A stretch of DNA of 64,000 bases from Mesaphorura yosii (lineage: Eukaryota > Arthropoda > Collembola > Poduromorpha > Tullbergiidae): NCBI GenBank assembly GCA_009869945.1, contig WIXG01000186.1, positions 1-64,000 on the forward strand, written 5' to 3'. Below, piece after piece: positions 51,308 to 63,603 of the stretch. The notes beneath the pieces are model-generated. The model saw nothing but the letters and a program-made list of their open reading frames with translations, searched no databases and was not told the DNA's origin. The position numbers and the translations under genes are program-made. Each line of letters starts with the position of its first letter. The first letter of the stretch is position 1.

Positions 51308-53524
51308 TCAGTCTTCACCCGAGCTGCCAGTAGCAGCAGCCTGCAACTCTTCTCGTTGCATTGCCACCAACTCGCTCTTACTTTGCTCGTTTTCTGGTTC
51401 CAGCTGCAGCGCCTCGCGATAATCTTCGATCGCCTCCTTCTGCATCCCTAGCCTCCTGAAAGCTTGTGCGCGACAAATTAAACACGTCAATCTGTCCTTC
51501 ATATTTTGCGGCACTTTGGGTGTGAGCAGCTGGATGGCTTGGGACGAGTCTTCCACCGCCTTGATCAGGTTGTTCAGTGCCAACTGAGCCTGCGCTCTTC
51601 CGACGAACAGTTGCGGTAGTTTTGGTGCCAGCTTCAGCCCCGTAGTGAACGCAGAGGTGGCTCCCAAGTAACTATTTGTTTTCATAAGGTCGTATCCTTT
51701 CTCCAGCAGCCAGGACGGATCTCTCTCCTCAGGTCGTAAATTAAGCTCATCAAATCCACCGTTGCGTCTCGCATCCAATTGCTTGGCCAGCCATTCTTCT
51801 TCCAAATGAGTTGTGGACTCGCGGGAAGGTGTTGGAAACTCTCTCGGTGTGAATGACACTTTGATTGATCCTCCTTGTCGCACCGGTGCGATTGCGACGG
51901 GCTGCGGAGATGCTTTCTCTCTTGTGCTGCGTGTCGTTGCTGTTGCGTCTTTCTCCGATCGCCGGGCTGCCAGTTCAATTTTTGACCAAATTTGATCCCG
52001 TGAAATATTGTCTCCATTCGAGGTTTTGAGCGCAATGTCCGATCCATCAATTTTATCAGGATTTTTAAATAAAAATCCGTCTTCAGTGGGTTGGAGGTTC
52101 AGAGACGATTTCTTCAACCGAGAGGCAACGGCAGCCGCATCTTCACCTTCACGTGCCGTCTTCTCAAGCCCATCCTGCCACTCGTTCACGCCTGCCATGA
52201 ACGACTCCGACTCGAACGTCTTGATCGAACTGATCCGTCGCCTGGTTTCTTCATCAACCCGTATTTGTTCTTGCACTGTCATTTGTTTGTTTTGTTGACG
52301 TTTCTCAAGTGCTGCTTGTCTTTCCATTTGCGCTCTTTTCTGGCTCATCTCGCAAGCACGAGTGCGGATCGCGTGCTTTTGTAGTCTGTCGAGATTCGTG
52401 GACTCAAGGCACGGCCATTCCCCGTCTTTAAGTTGAGAATCGCCAGCACTATCACCATCTCCTCCACTTTCTGATCGAGCCGGAGCTGATTTCTTAGGCA
52501 GCTCAAAGACCACTTGAGCGTCATTCTCATTCAGCGTGCATTTCCCGTTCACTTCATCGATCTCGCCCCAAAGAAACAGTTCGAAGTAGTACGGAGGGAA
52601 GTACAGCTGCATAAAATGTGAAAAATATCACATCGTTTTAATTAAAAACTTGTTTCTTCCGTCTTCGTTCTCGCTAAAATCTTGATGATGTTTACTGACA
52701 GCCCCCGGCCCGCCGAAGTCGGAGTAAGTGTAAATAGTATACCTGGCCAAGCTTTAACTAAAAATTAGCGCAGATGTTAACTATCATGTTATCTGAGCTT
52801 TTAAAAGTGCTACGCATGGTCGTAGCCAACTGGGCGACTGGGCATGCCTTGGCTCTCAAGTTGATACAGCAACAAAGATCATTTTCCTGCCAGCTAAAGT
52901 GCAGGTAAAAAGTTATGAAAATATAAATGTATCTTGACTCGACGCGACGCGACTTTCTTCTGTGTCCCGCCTTGCCTTCGTGTTTCAAATTTCTTTCAAC
53001 TATTCCTGACTTGACTGCGAGGGCGACACTGCTATTACTTTACTTTAAAGTGTTGTCAAACTTTTAGCCCCAGCTATTTGCGAGAAATTTAAAAGCCAAC
53101 ATCAAAAGAAGCGATGGCAGGACGGAGAAAGTTTGCCGCTTTCTCCATAAATTGATATCCGTACTTCGAGACTGCGAGCACAATGGGTGTCACGTCCATA
53201 GCGCAGCGCAGGGCAGGCAAGAAAAGTGACACTTTAACGGGATAAAATTTTGCAATAGTTTGGAAAAGTAAATAGTATTAATGTCTGACATTTTCTACTT
53301 CAAAACGAAGGAATTCTTTCTTGGCAATTCCGTCACTTGTGGCGTAGTCTGACAAAGCTAATTTGAATACTTAAGAAGAAATTCACGAATTCACTCACCC
53401 GTATGTAATTATCGCTCGTTATGAAGCTCGTCTTGTCAGCGCGGATCCCTTTCACGTGAACGCGAACGTAAAGTGTGTCTACCGTCTGGCTCCAGCTATG
53501 ATCCTTTAGAATTATTGGCATCAT
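51308..53524 (-). CDS. DNAAF4: Dynein axonemal assembly factor 4 (DYX1C1-type, CS plus TPR)
   Basis: Exon 1 is 53399-53524 and exon 2 is 51308-52606, joined in phase 0 over a 792-base intron, giving 474 residues (human 420). The first ATG is followed by a second at once, so the start could be 53524 or 53521. Residues 1-75 form a p23-like CS domain (PIILKDHSWSQTVDTLYVRV, then LYFPPYYFELFLWG). A charged helical region follows, then the family signature SIKVSFTPREFPTPSRES and EEEWLAKQLDARR at residues about 289-323. Three TPR repeats close the protein (about 340-455: EKGYDLMKTNSYLGATSAF, RAQAQLALNN, RAQAFRRLGMQKEAIEDYRE). The protein works with HSP90/HSP70 in the cytoplasm to pre-assemble axonemal dynein arms, so the animal probably has motile cilia or flagellated sperm. 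It stands alone between two long spacers. A minus-strand AATAAA lies at 51129-51134. Confidence 0.93.
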
Positions 53525-56500
53525 CTTGACAGCACGACGTGGCGAAAGGTTAAAGTTGAGCCGTATAATTGGTTTCACACAGGAGACATTCAATATTCAA
53601 CTTTTAGATTACTTCTTTATACAAAGATGAAATCCAATTAACGTGTCTGTGGTTGAGAATTTTTCCACTTCACCTTCTTCGCACAAGAACTGAATCGATT
53701 CTTATGCGCCGCCGCTGCCGGTGCTGGATCGTCTCGGGATTGGCATTCGCGTTCTCTCATTTCCCGGATCATTATTCCATTCCAGCGACTATTGATCAAA
53801 CGTGTCAAAAGAAAATGATGGTATGACGACAATCAGGTAGAGAGTACGCACACTTGTGGCATGCTTGACGATAGTGGCACGGCTGACTTGACCCTGGATG
53901 AACCCGTGCCGTGGCTTGGATGAGACTCGAATATTTTCGTTTAATTAGGCAGATAAGACGAACATTGAAGTCTGAACTCGGAACCCATGCAGTTTAATAT
54001 TCTCGGGTTCCGTCTTCTGACGATGAGGGCTCAACACATTTGTGAGCCGTGAATTACAAAATCTGTATGCATATTTTCCGAATAGTCCGGGAGGTGCTCC
54101 ATACTCGAGGCGAGACTGGCGAAAACCGCCGCGCCTGGTTTTATCCCTTCATACTTTATGCCAACGCCAACTTTGGCATACGGGCGGGCAGGACACTGGC
54201 CTAGCGCTGCATAAATTCTGCCTACTTTCGTGAATATGTGGAAAGACGGAAATCCGGGTTGTTCCTCACACACATGATATTTATTATGTAACACAAAAAA
54301 CATAAGAAAATCCGAATCCCTCGATTCTGGGTTCGAGCTCGACTTCACAAACGCCAAACGCGTTACGTTACGTTGAGGTAGCAGCACAGCGGAAAGAAAG
54401 ACAAGAAATGCGAGAAATGCGCAGAACGCATGGGGCAGGATGCCCTGGAATAAAACATATTTAACAACACTTCTGTTCTGGTTCTGGTGCTCGGTTGATG
54501 CTGGTGCAAGGCTGCCTGGCTGCGTGGTTCTAGACTAGAGCGAGAAGTCCTATTCCGCGTCTGCTGCTGCTGCTGTTCCCAGTAGTATTAGAGCGACCAA
54601 AACCAAGAGCGTGTGAGATCAATTATGAGATTCGTTCTTCGGAAGAAGAAATAGAACCCTAGAACCTGTGCCTGCCTGTCTCGTTAAAAATGTGTCTGTC
54701 TCTTTCACACGAGCTACGAGCCACTGCCACCAGCAGCTCAGCCTTCAACAACGACATGAAGACTTGGAAATCGAAATCAGTTGAGTAAACTCTTTCATGT
54801 TTGCAACATCACGAATGCGATTCGCGATCACAAGTCTGTTCTGTTTCTGTACATTGATCAGAAACTTGTATAAACTGTATTGTGAAGAGTGTAACGACTT
54901 GCGATTAAAGACTAATTAAATGCTTAAATATACAACATATCAAAGCACTATGCTGTAATTTATTCAAGGCCTGTTATTCATATTCGTTCAAAGACGAAGG
55001 AAAACATATCGTAAATCAAAGTTCAATTCTGCTTCTGATGCAAGAAAGTGCTTCATTGTGGTTGTGCTTTCATATTTCACGTGTTGAACCAGATTACAAA
55101 GAATTGATCGAGTTCAGTGTTCAGTACCTGCTTAGTGTAAGATTTTGATGAAAGGAGTACCAGAAGTAGAAACCAGAAGCCAAAATCAAAATCTATTGTA
55201 AGTCAAACTCAAACTCCTTCGTCAATTATGGAGTATTTGTCATTTGTATGAAAGCAAAAGAATTTGGAGAGGGAAAGCTGTTTCCAGTTGCTTTGCTAAT
55301 TTCTCAGCAAAAGTGAAAAGCGTTTATCGAAAAAATGCAGAATGGAACACGCACATGGACATGGGCACGGGACGGACGGGGGCTTTGATCCAGTAATCAG
55401 TAATCTGTGGAATGTGTAAATGTCACTATACCGTGTCGAAGTCGTACTCGTTGCCGATTGCGATTGCCGTCGTGGTGTTCCACGCTCATGTTCCTTCCAA
55501 CCGAAAGAATCTCACCTCCCATACAATGATTTAATGCGATTATTCGATTATTACTTGTGGGAGAGAAAGTTCACCGCATATTGACCCATAGCCCATTCCC
55601 GGTGGCATTTGCCATGCTATTTGTTATTGCTGAGAGGTTAATGCAAATGAAAGCGAAAACCGGGTCGCATGCAAGCGAATTCGAAGTTGCCATTTGCAAA
55701 AGAAATTGACCATTGTATTTTAGTACGCACTTTCGTAACTGACTGTGACTGTGATACAGAAAAGAATCTATAGACATAAAGCCAACAACACTGAACACGG
55801 GGCACGAACTATTAACCGTCGCGTCAGTCGGTAATCTTGGACTCGAACTGGAAATAATGCTAGGCTGATGAGGCGGTGGCAGGGAACACGGGCCAAGATG
55901 GCAATGGCAAATAATGAATCATTTCCACATGCCGTGCTTCAAAGCAGTTACGCAGTTTATGAATACAAACTCAAATCGCTAATGTAAATCATTTTGTACT
56001 TTTAGCACCTCACCACCGCCTAGGTACGCGCAAGACTCAGGCATGGCCGGCTGGCCGTATCTACCTGAATCTTAATTGAATTAGAGAAATTAGTTTCATT
56101 GCGAATATGCAGTGCGTGCGGGTTTTCCATATTTACTCTGTCCACTGTCCGGGTCGAGCGTCAGGCACGAGCTGAAAACAAGCGCTTAAATTTTCAAGCG
56201 GGCAGGCGAATGGCTGCATCTTCGCTAAGTTCATTAATCATTTTTCATTTCATGTCACAATTCATTATACTAAAATACTAATGAACAAAGTGCACATACG
56301 GAATGAGTTTTAATGGGAGAGTCGAGTGGAGTGAGTACAGCGACAGAGGCAGACTTGACTGGTGCTATTGGTTTACGGTAAACTCATCTTTGAAGGTTCA
56401 AGAGTGTGACCTTGAATTTTCCCAATTCATTTCAATAATACACATTGTTCGTATGCTACTTCATCTTTCGTATTGGTGCTGGTGCTTGGTAGAGTACAGT

Positions 56501-58198
56501 TGGTAAAAGGGTTGAGAAGTTGAGATCTTGTGTTGTGTTGTGTTTATCATCTGTCTTCAGCATCTTTGTAGTTTCTTCCTTATTATTATTTGTTATTCGA
56601 GCTGGGTTTGTGTTCTGCGTGTGCCTGCAGTGTTAATGCTGCATAAATAAGTGCCTTAAGAATAAATTAATAGCCGATCCCAAAAACCTCTGTTAGTAAA
56701 CCTTGCACTGCACCGAAGAACCCACAGCGTGACATTTATAACGGGCGAATTGCTGTTAAAAGAAGCACGTAAGCAACAATTTACCATTCATTTGATCGGC
56801 AGAATCAGTGTTATTTGACAGGGGTCATTATTAGCCACATCGGAAGATTCAGTGGCTTAATGACAGCTCAGGCATTAAGCAGGCAACGTCGGCAGGTGTA
56901 CAATTTAATCTTTCCTACTGTGTTGCTCAGCTGATTCATGGTTTTGGTCGGTATTAAACTTTTTACTGACTTCAGTAATTAGAGTATTTACGGAATTTCT
57001 AATGAGAAACGCGCGTTCTGATTGTTTCGTATTTAGCCGATTAGTATTTTTATTAATAGTATGTGGTTTTTCTCATTCTAGGTCGAGATCCTAGTGTGAA
57101 AGTTCACGTGTCTTTTGTTGGAACAATATAACGACATCCTGTCTTTCACCTTCGCCGCAATAATTCAGCATCAAACCTACAGTGGCCGGCCAAATAATAC
57201 GACTGCACCAAGCAAAAGCAATACCGCAAGAACGTCTGAAGGCTTAACCTCTCAACTAAGGATTTCACCAAATTGAATAAGGATCTTTGAAGATAGAAGG
57301 TGTTGATGTTGGAACAGGGAGTAAAGTCTGAATTTTGACAACAAAGCCATATTGAGTTTGTGCGAGAAGTGAGAGTGACAACTTAAAGAAAGAAAATTGA
57401 TCCGAGTTACCGAGTTCATGCCATTGGAGAAAAATTTACGGTTCAAATTTCTTGGAGCATTTGCCTGATGAGGAATATCAAAGAAATGTAAAACCGCCTG
57501 AAGTCTAACACAGCAGCTCAATTTCTCATTACTGATTTGCATTTTCATTGTATCGCTACTGAGACATTCTCGTACCGTTCCATCCGATCAAGTCATATCA
57601 ATATCAACTACTAAAAGTTCCAGGACACGAAATTCCACGAAAAGGAGTGAAAGTGAACCTAACTGGAACTGGAACTCTCTCTATGATTCTACGATAAAGC
57701 GATGTAATGATGTGCGGGAGAAGTGGATGTTAAGCCCACACGATCCGATGATTTATAACCCACGACTAACGACTTATCTTCAGCAATAAGACGTGAAACC
57801 TTAACCTTACCAAGAAAATTACGACCTGAGTAAGTGAAACAAACACTCAAACACATTAACTGAGATTCAAACCGTCGCGTCTCGTATGTGCCCATTTTCT
57901 CTAGCATTGCCTAGGTCCTTCAATCTAAGGTTGAGTCATGCGTGTTTACTCTGATTGACTTGTCAATTTTTCAAAAAAGGCTCTGTGAGTAATCAGAATG
58001 GAGTCAAACGTCCTAGTAACTAGTAGAATATAAGGGACAAGGTTAGGCCGCGGAGAAATTTTGCATTGGAGAAATTTTTCCCCGGCTGAATTTCGAAAAA
58101 AACATTTTTGTTTGAATACGCGTGACTCAACCTTATAAGAGCATTAGTCCTCAGCAACCTTGAGCATTGCACTATCGTTTGCAGTGACTTTGGACGTT
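53525..58198. other. Spacer between DNAAF4 and syntrophin genes, 4.7 kb
   Basis: No supported exon on either strand. It contains the upstream regions of both flanking genes, which are divergent. CTGCTGCTGCTGCTG near 54560 is a short triplet run. Minus frames at 54031-54387 and 57252-57548 show no recognisable similarity. Confidence 0.5.
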
Positions 58199-61100
58199 AT
58201 GGAGTCAAATACGTCGACATCACAATGGTCGTCATCTGGAGGACACTCAACTTCAACCTTGGCTGCGGCAGGACGCTGTGGTCCATTGGAAGTGTTGATC
58301 AAAGGACAATGGCATCGCGTACTTGCTTCCCTGGAGGGACAGTACCTCTGCTTGAGTTTGTATGATTTGGATGATCTTTCTGGCCTCAACAATGGCCACA
58401 GCTCTACTCCTCCATCGAACGGTGGAGGGACTGGACTGAATGGCAACGGCATTACAAGCAATGCGAATGACACTCACAAATCAGATGGTCATAACAATGT
58501 CGACAGTGGCACTCCAAGTGAAGCAAGACTTATACGGGTCGTAAAAACTGAAACAAATGGTCTGGGAATATCGATTAAAGGCGGACGAGAAAATCGAATG
58601 CCCATTCTCATATCGAAGATATTTAAGGTGAGTTTTTTTATCAACGTGCCACATGCCACCATGTTTACATAAGCATGAGCATTAGGGGCAACTGAATTAA
58701 GATATGGCGAAATTAATTCTTGTCATGTAAATAGGGAATGGCTGCTGATAAGACGGAACAGCTTTTCGTGGGCGATGCCATACTATCTGTGAACAATGAG
58801 GATTTGCGAAACGCGACACATGATGAAGCTGTCAAAGCACTTAAGAGGGCAGGAAAAATTGTAGATTTGGAGGGTAAGTAAAGCGCCAATATTTCGCACA
58901 TTTCCTTATGACATGGCATGTCAAATTAATTCGTTTTCCCGTACGTTCAGTGAAATATTTGAAAGAAGTCACGCCGTACTTCAGAAAAGCATCACTACTA
59001 GCAGAGTTGGGATGGGATTTGCAGAAGGACTACATGTCCGTAACTGGGGAGGGTGGAAACTTGATGACAAACGGCCGTGAAAATAGCTTGGAAGGACCAT
59101 TGCCAGGACCACCACCAGATTCCTCGTACTCACGATCAGACACTCGATGTGTTCCCCTCACCCTCGCTCTCCTGGCGACAAATTTCAGGCACGCGGACCC
59201 AGGTATGTATGAAATTGATCGTGCATACGAAAACATCCTACCCGGAATGAAGCTGAATTTAAATGAGTATATGTTTACTACAGAGCATCGAACAATTGAA
59301 CTATATTCTCCTGACGGAGTGCACAGTATTATTTTGCGGGCTGGAAGCACTGGCCAGTGTCAGTCGTGGATATCGGGGTTGAGTAACACACTTGCCGAAT
59401 CCGCAGAGTTGGGTCTAGTGCGAGCCAATCGCGTCCTTCACGACGTTCTAGAAGGAAAAGCAAGACACATGGGATGGTTGCTGAAAAGAAATCCGGTGGA
59501 CTCGTCGACTACCAACTCGGTCAAGGTAATTAGGAGAGAATTAAGAACAAAAACTTGAAGAATGATAAAGCTTGTTTTATGAGTGATGGGTCATGCTTGG
59601 AATAGTTCACTTATCATACATATTATCCAAAAGATAAGTGCACGTGAGTAATGAATTTATCTTGTTTACTCATTCTTAGAGTCGCAGTCAAAGCACGTCA
59701 TCGGAAGGTGAAGATAATTCTAATCTTTGGCTTCCAACATTTGTGGTAAGTAAATTTTGTATAATTTACTTTGTGGGCCGAGAACAGAACAGAATGAAGT
59801 CACAATTTTAAGCGCTTCGGTTTACACTTTAGTTCCTAAACATTTCTAAATATCAAGTAATTTTGGCTCAACATGAAACAAGCCGAAATAATCTCGAACA
59901 GCATCTTCTCTTCCTTTCACTTTGACAATACCAACATGATCCTCTTCGCAGCCATCAGTACAAATCACTGGATGATTACTTCTGGCCCGGTGCAAGACAT
60001 CCTTTATGCGTTTACGAGAGAAACCGACGATTGGCGTTGCCTCAGTTCTTTGTTGCAGATAGTCCATTGGATACCATCCTCTGTCTTACCAACTTTTTCA
60101 CGGAACTCTCCGAATTCTCCGAGATACAGAATGTATGAAATTTAAATGCTATGGGAGTTGTGCACAGACGACTCCGCTTGAAAAAGGCAAAGGCAATTAT
60201 CATACACAAGTACAAAACAAGAAAACTGTTATCAGAAAATGTCACTAATGCAAAATGTCGATAGCAGTGGTAGCCGCATCGCTGAAGTTTGGGGGCAGTG
60301 TGGTAGCTCTGCACAACAATAAACAAATCGAAATTAATCCGTACGATTGAGATTTCGTTGAAATTGAAACTCTATACGAAAAGTGAACACTAAAGTAAAG
60401 TAAAAGTAAAGGAACATGAACCACGTGAATGCCGTTTAGTTCCAACTCCTTTACAACACAGCATATATGACACTGGCAAACAGAATTCTAGATACCACAT
60501 ACAATAGTGTGATTCTTTCTTTTAAGGTAATTACGGACAAGGAATTGAGACTGTACAACTCGCCTCCATGGTCTTTCGAAGCTTGGGGAAATCCTTATGA
60601 GACTTGGCCTCTTCTCACAACGAGGTTTGAATGCTTTTCATTTTTCTTCTTGCTGGTGCTGTTCAAATGCTTGTCATAGAAAGGCAAGCCTGGCAGACGT
60701 AATTTAGATGAATTTCTTTGATGACGCTCGTTGAATCTAGTATTACTAAAATCTTATGTCACTTATGTCGCCTATTCACATAGATTTGAGATCTGGCTTG
60801 TCGTTGGCGTCTTGTTACTGAAGAGTCAGTCGTATCTTCAATTTGTCTTGTTCTATACAGGCCGCATTTTTTAACTTTAGGAACTCATGCTGCTGTTTAT
60901 ACAAGTTCTATTTTACTTGGCATCTGCCCAAAATTTTAACGTACACATGTTTCTTCCAGATGAATACTTTTGGCAATTATTTAGACAGGGAATATTCATT
61001 TACGGTCTGATGTGATGTAATTGAAGTGAGGAAGAATGTGGGAATTTTAATCCAATTCACAACAAATCCTTTACATTATTCATTTCAGATTGGTCAGCTC

Positions 61101-61747
61101 TACAAGCCGCACGGCAAGCACACCGCCGGGAGTTCGGGATTTCCTAACATTTCATATTCGCATTGGTACTCCATCGGGTATAGTTAATATTATGTATCGA
61201 GCCGAAACTCAGAAGGATCTCGCCAATTGGGCGAGAAATATCGTTCAATCCTCGCATGATGCTGCAGCCACACAGAAAGAAATTTCTTGCAGTAAGTGTG
61301 TCCACGCTTGATTTGAATAATGCAGATCTGTAGTTCTAATTAACTTGCTTTACCATTCAGAATGTAGTTGGAAAGGTGAAATGTGCCAACTTAAAGTTCA
61401 TTTCGAGAACGGATTCACGCTAACCGAACTTCCAAAAACTGAAAACGACCTACCAAAAATATTATGGCAATGCCCATACACGCAACTTAGGACGAGTGCT
61501 GATGACGGAATACGTCTTCTTTGGCTGGATTTTGGAGCTGATGAAGGAGAAAAGGTTCCTCAGAAATACGTAAAGAAAAGATCTGGATTTTTCTCCTTTT
61601 GCTAAAATTTTGGCATCCCGGTTTCTTTGCAACAAGATTTCTTTTGTTTCATAGGAATTGGACTTGCATGGTTGCCCGAAACCCCTGGTCTTCATTATTC
61701 ATACGTTTCTTTCGGCGAAAATATCCCGCATGGGGATGGTTGCTTGA
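58199..61747 (+). CDS. Syntrophin
   Basis: Exons 58199-58627, 58735-58873, 58951-59202, 59284-59525, 59680-59745, 60527-60624, 61089-61291, 61361-61554, 61655-61747 give 571 residues (human SNTA1/SNTB 505-540). The order is the N-terminal half of a split PH domain ([20 protein letters not shown]), a Ser/Asn/Gly-rich insert, the PDZ domain at residues about 110-193 ([40 protein letters not shown]), the rest of PH1, a second PH domain and the syntrophin-unique end ([20 protein letters not shown]). Syntrophins are cytoplasmic adaptors binding dystrophin-type proteins through the C-terminal unit and channels or signalling enzymes through PDZ. I chose ATG 58199, the first in the open frame. The sequence is closer to the alpha/beta type than gamma, but the subtype is not assigned. 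A stop-free 81-base intron lies at 59203-59283. Confidence 0.95.
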
Positions 61748-62639
61748 CGAAATCACTTTCTTCAAGGGCGATCATTCGACTTCGATGCAACGTACCGACC
61801 GACATGAAAATTTGGGTCCCTCTTTTAATATGCTTTACAAGGTTTATTCACGTTCTTCACAAAACGACAGCCCAATCCTCACGTGATCCTTCCATTAATC
61901 TATAGAAATGAGTTTTTCATTTATAAAATCTCAAATCTAAAAAGACAAAGCCATAACTTAACTACATTTTGTGATGAGTTTCGTGTACGTAGTTTTGTAG
62001 GGTGACAAGAACCCAGGGATTTTGCTTTTCATAATTCTTAATCACATGGTCAGTTACATGTAGGTGTAGATGATCATGATAATGTAGAACACAAATCAAG
62101 TTGTAACTATGTGCCTTTTAAGTAATGAAGTCATATTACGAAGGTATCGAATCATTCTGGCGATACAATGGACTAATTTTTAAACTGTAATGTAGGTACG
62201 ATTGTTGTAAGCCGACTCTTTTCCATTACCAACTTTGTAACGAAAACTTATGTCAAATGTAAAAATAGCATTGCTTTAATTAAGATTAGCTTAGTGTACG
62301 TACAAGATAAAATAATACAATCAAGGTGCATTTAAACTGCTATTTATTACATCGTTGTTGTACTACCTTGTAATATTCTAGTGATAGGAGATAAAGAAGT
62401 AGTTTCAATCATTGTTATGTGTTCTACTGAATGCAACCTATCACAAATTGACTTTCGTTTGATTCTTGAAACTTATCCTGTGCAGTTATGAGTCAATTCC
62501 TAACCGGCAACTTATTTAATGTACGAATGCTTAATTTTTTATCACTTTTATTCCTAACAATCATTTTATTGAACTTGGAAGATGGTTGCGAAATTATGTT
62601 GAAGTTAGTTTTAATCAGCGTTCGGCTTTGATTTGGAAA
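61748..62639 (+). other. Syntrophin 3' UTR and flank
   Basis: About 890 AT-rich bases with no coding signal, ending at the AATAAA at 62640-62645. Probably 3' UTR for much of its length. Confidence 0.45.
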
Positions 62640-62645
62640 AATAAA
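62640..62645 (+). promoter_or_regulatory. Candidate poly(A) signal of syntrophin
   Basis: AATAAA about 890 bases after the stop. An earlier variant signal cannot be excluded. Confidence 0.35.
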
Positions 62646-62695
62646 TACAAGATAAAAGAAACATGAAATGGATTGGAATTGAAAATGGATCTCTC

Positions 62696-62701
62696 TTTAT
62701 T
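62696..62701 (-). promoter_or_regulatory. Poly(A) signal of NOP10
   Basis: TTTATT on the plus strand is AATAAA on the minus strand, 64 bases beyond the NOP10 stop codon. Confidence 0.5.
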
Positions 62702-62765
62702 TCAACAACGTGTACAAAAAGTCCTGGAACTACAAGAAAGCAACGTGCTATTTAATAAAAATTAC

Positions 62766-63113
62766 TTAACACGCCAACTTAGGTTTATCCGGAAGGTAGA
62801 GTCCAAACCGTTTCTTCATCGTTATTCGCTCTCGAGAATGGCTGTCCTCCGGAGAAAATCGAGCTGCAGGATAAGTATAATAGGTCAGTATCCTGAAGAA
62901 AATCAATATAGAAACGATGGCTTGCGGGTAAATCACTTACCTGGATGAGCCGAGATTGTTGGCTGGCCCTTGGGGTCCGATTTCTAAAAGAACAAAGCAC
63001 TAGGACTTTAAATAAGCGATTCTTGCGTTAATGTATTGCATTTTGGAGCTGGCACTTGCCTTCAGGGTGTAAACTCGTTCTCCTTTCTCGTTCAAGTAGT
63101 ACATCAAATGCAT
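62766..63113 (-). CDS. NOP10: H/ACA ribonucleoprotein subunit NOP10
   Basis: Exons in transcript order: 63060-63113, 62941-62983, 62766-62863; 64 residues, the same length as human NOP10. NOP10 is the small subunit of H/ACA snoRNPs and telomerase RNP; with dyskerin, NHP2 and GAR1 it guides pseudouridylation of rRNA in the nucleolus. Exon 1 reads [18 protein letters not shown], exon 2 [14 protein letters not shown], and exon 3 begins [20 protein letters not shown], all matching the conserved core (YYLNExGxRVYTLKK, SAHPARFSPxDxxSRxR, KKRF). The second zinc-type cysteine pair of archaeal homologues is absent, as in eukaryotic NOP10. The first intron has a GC donor in a strong AAG/GCAAGT context. 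All three exons keep frame. Tail to tail with syntrophin. Confidence 0.95.
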
Positions 63114-63603
63114 CTTGGAGGTTGAACTTATTCTGATTCACCAATTAATTTAACTGTGCCTTGTAACAATTTTCTATCCAAACCATAAACTAAAGATCCA
63201 AGTTGATCAAAGCACATGCAAGTTCAAATCCGGCCTCTTTCTCTTTATGCCTCACTCAAGCCAATCCTTTCATGTCTGCGAGAACAATGCAATAACGAGC
63301 TTGTTTTCATGTGTTCTCCCGCTAAATGCTTTTCCCATTCTTTCAACGTTCACTTTTGGTGATTTTGGCATGGGAGTTTCGTTAAAATCCATAATTTTAA
63401 TCAGTTAGTGACGCAGGTCAGGACAAGATTACTAAATTAAAATTTGTATCTGTGTTATCAAGAACCCTTTCAACCACGACTTGCCTCAAATTACAGCGGA
63501 AGAATATTAACACAGTACTGAGTGAATGCGAGTGACAGCAGAGAACAGGTGTGATAAGCGTACAAAAACTTGCAACCACTTATCAGTTATCTTCAGCCAG
63601 GAC
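63114..63603. other. NOP10 upstream region
   Basis: AT-rich with no coding signal recognised. It presumably holds the NOP10 promoter and 5' UTR. Confidence 0.5.

Noticed and set aside
54322..54345. T-loop-like GGTTCGAGCTC sequence, considered as a tRNA
   Set aside because: No matching acceptor, D or anticodon arms could be drawn around it.
54031..54387. 118-codon minus-strand frame upstream of DNAAF4
   Set aside because: I recognise nothing in it; the DNAAF4 model is complete without it.
59203..59283. 27 extra syntrophin residues read through from exon 58951-59202
   Set aside because: The segment has intron ends and interrupts a conserved strand; it is annotated as an intron and listed as a finding.
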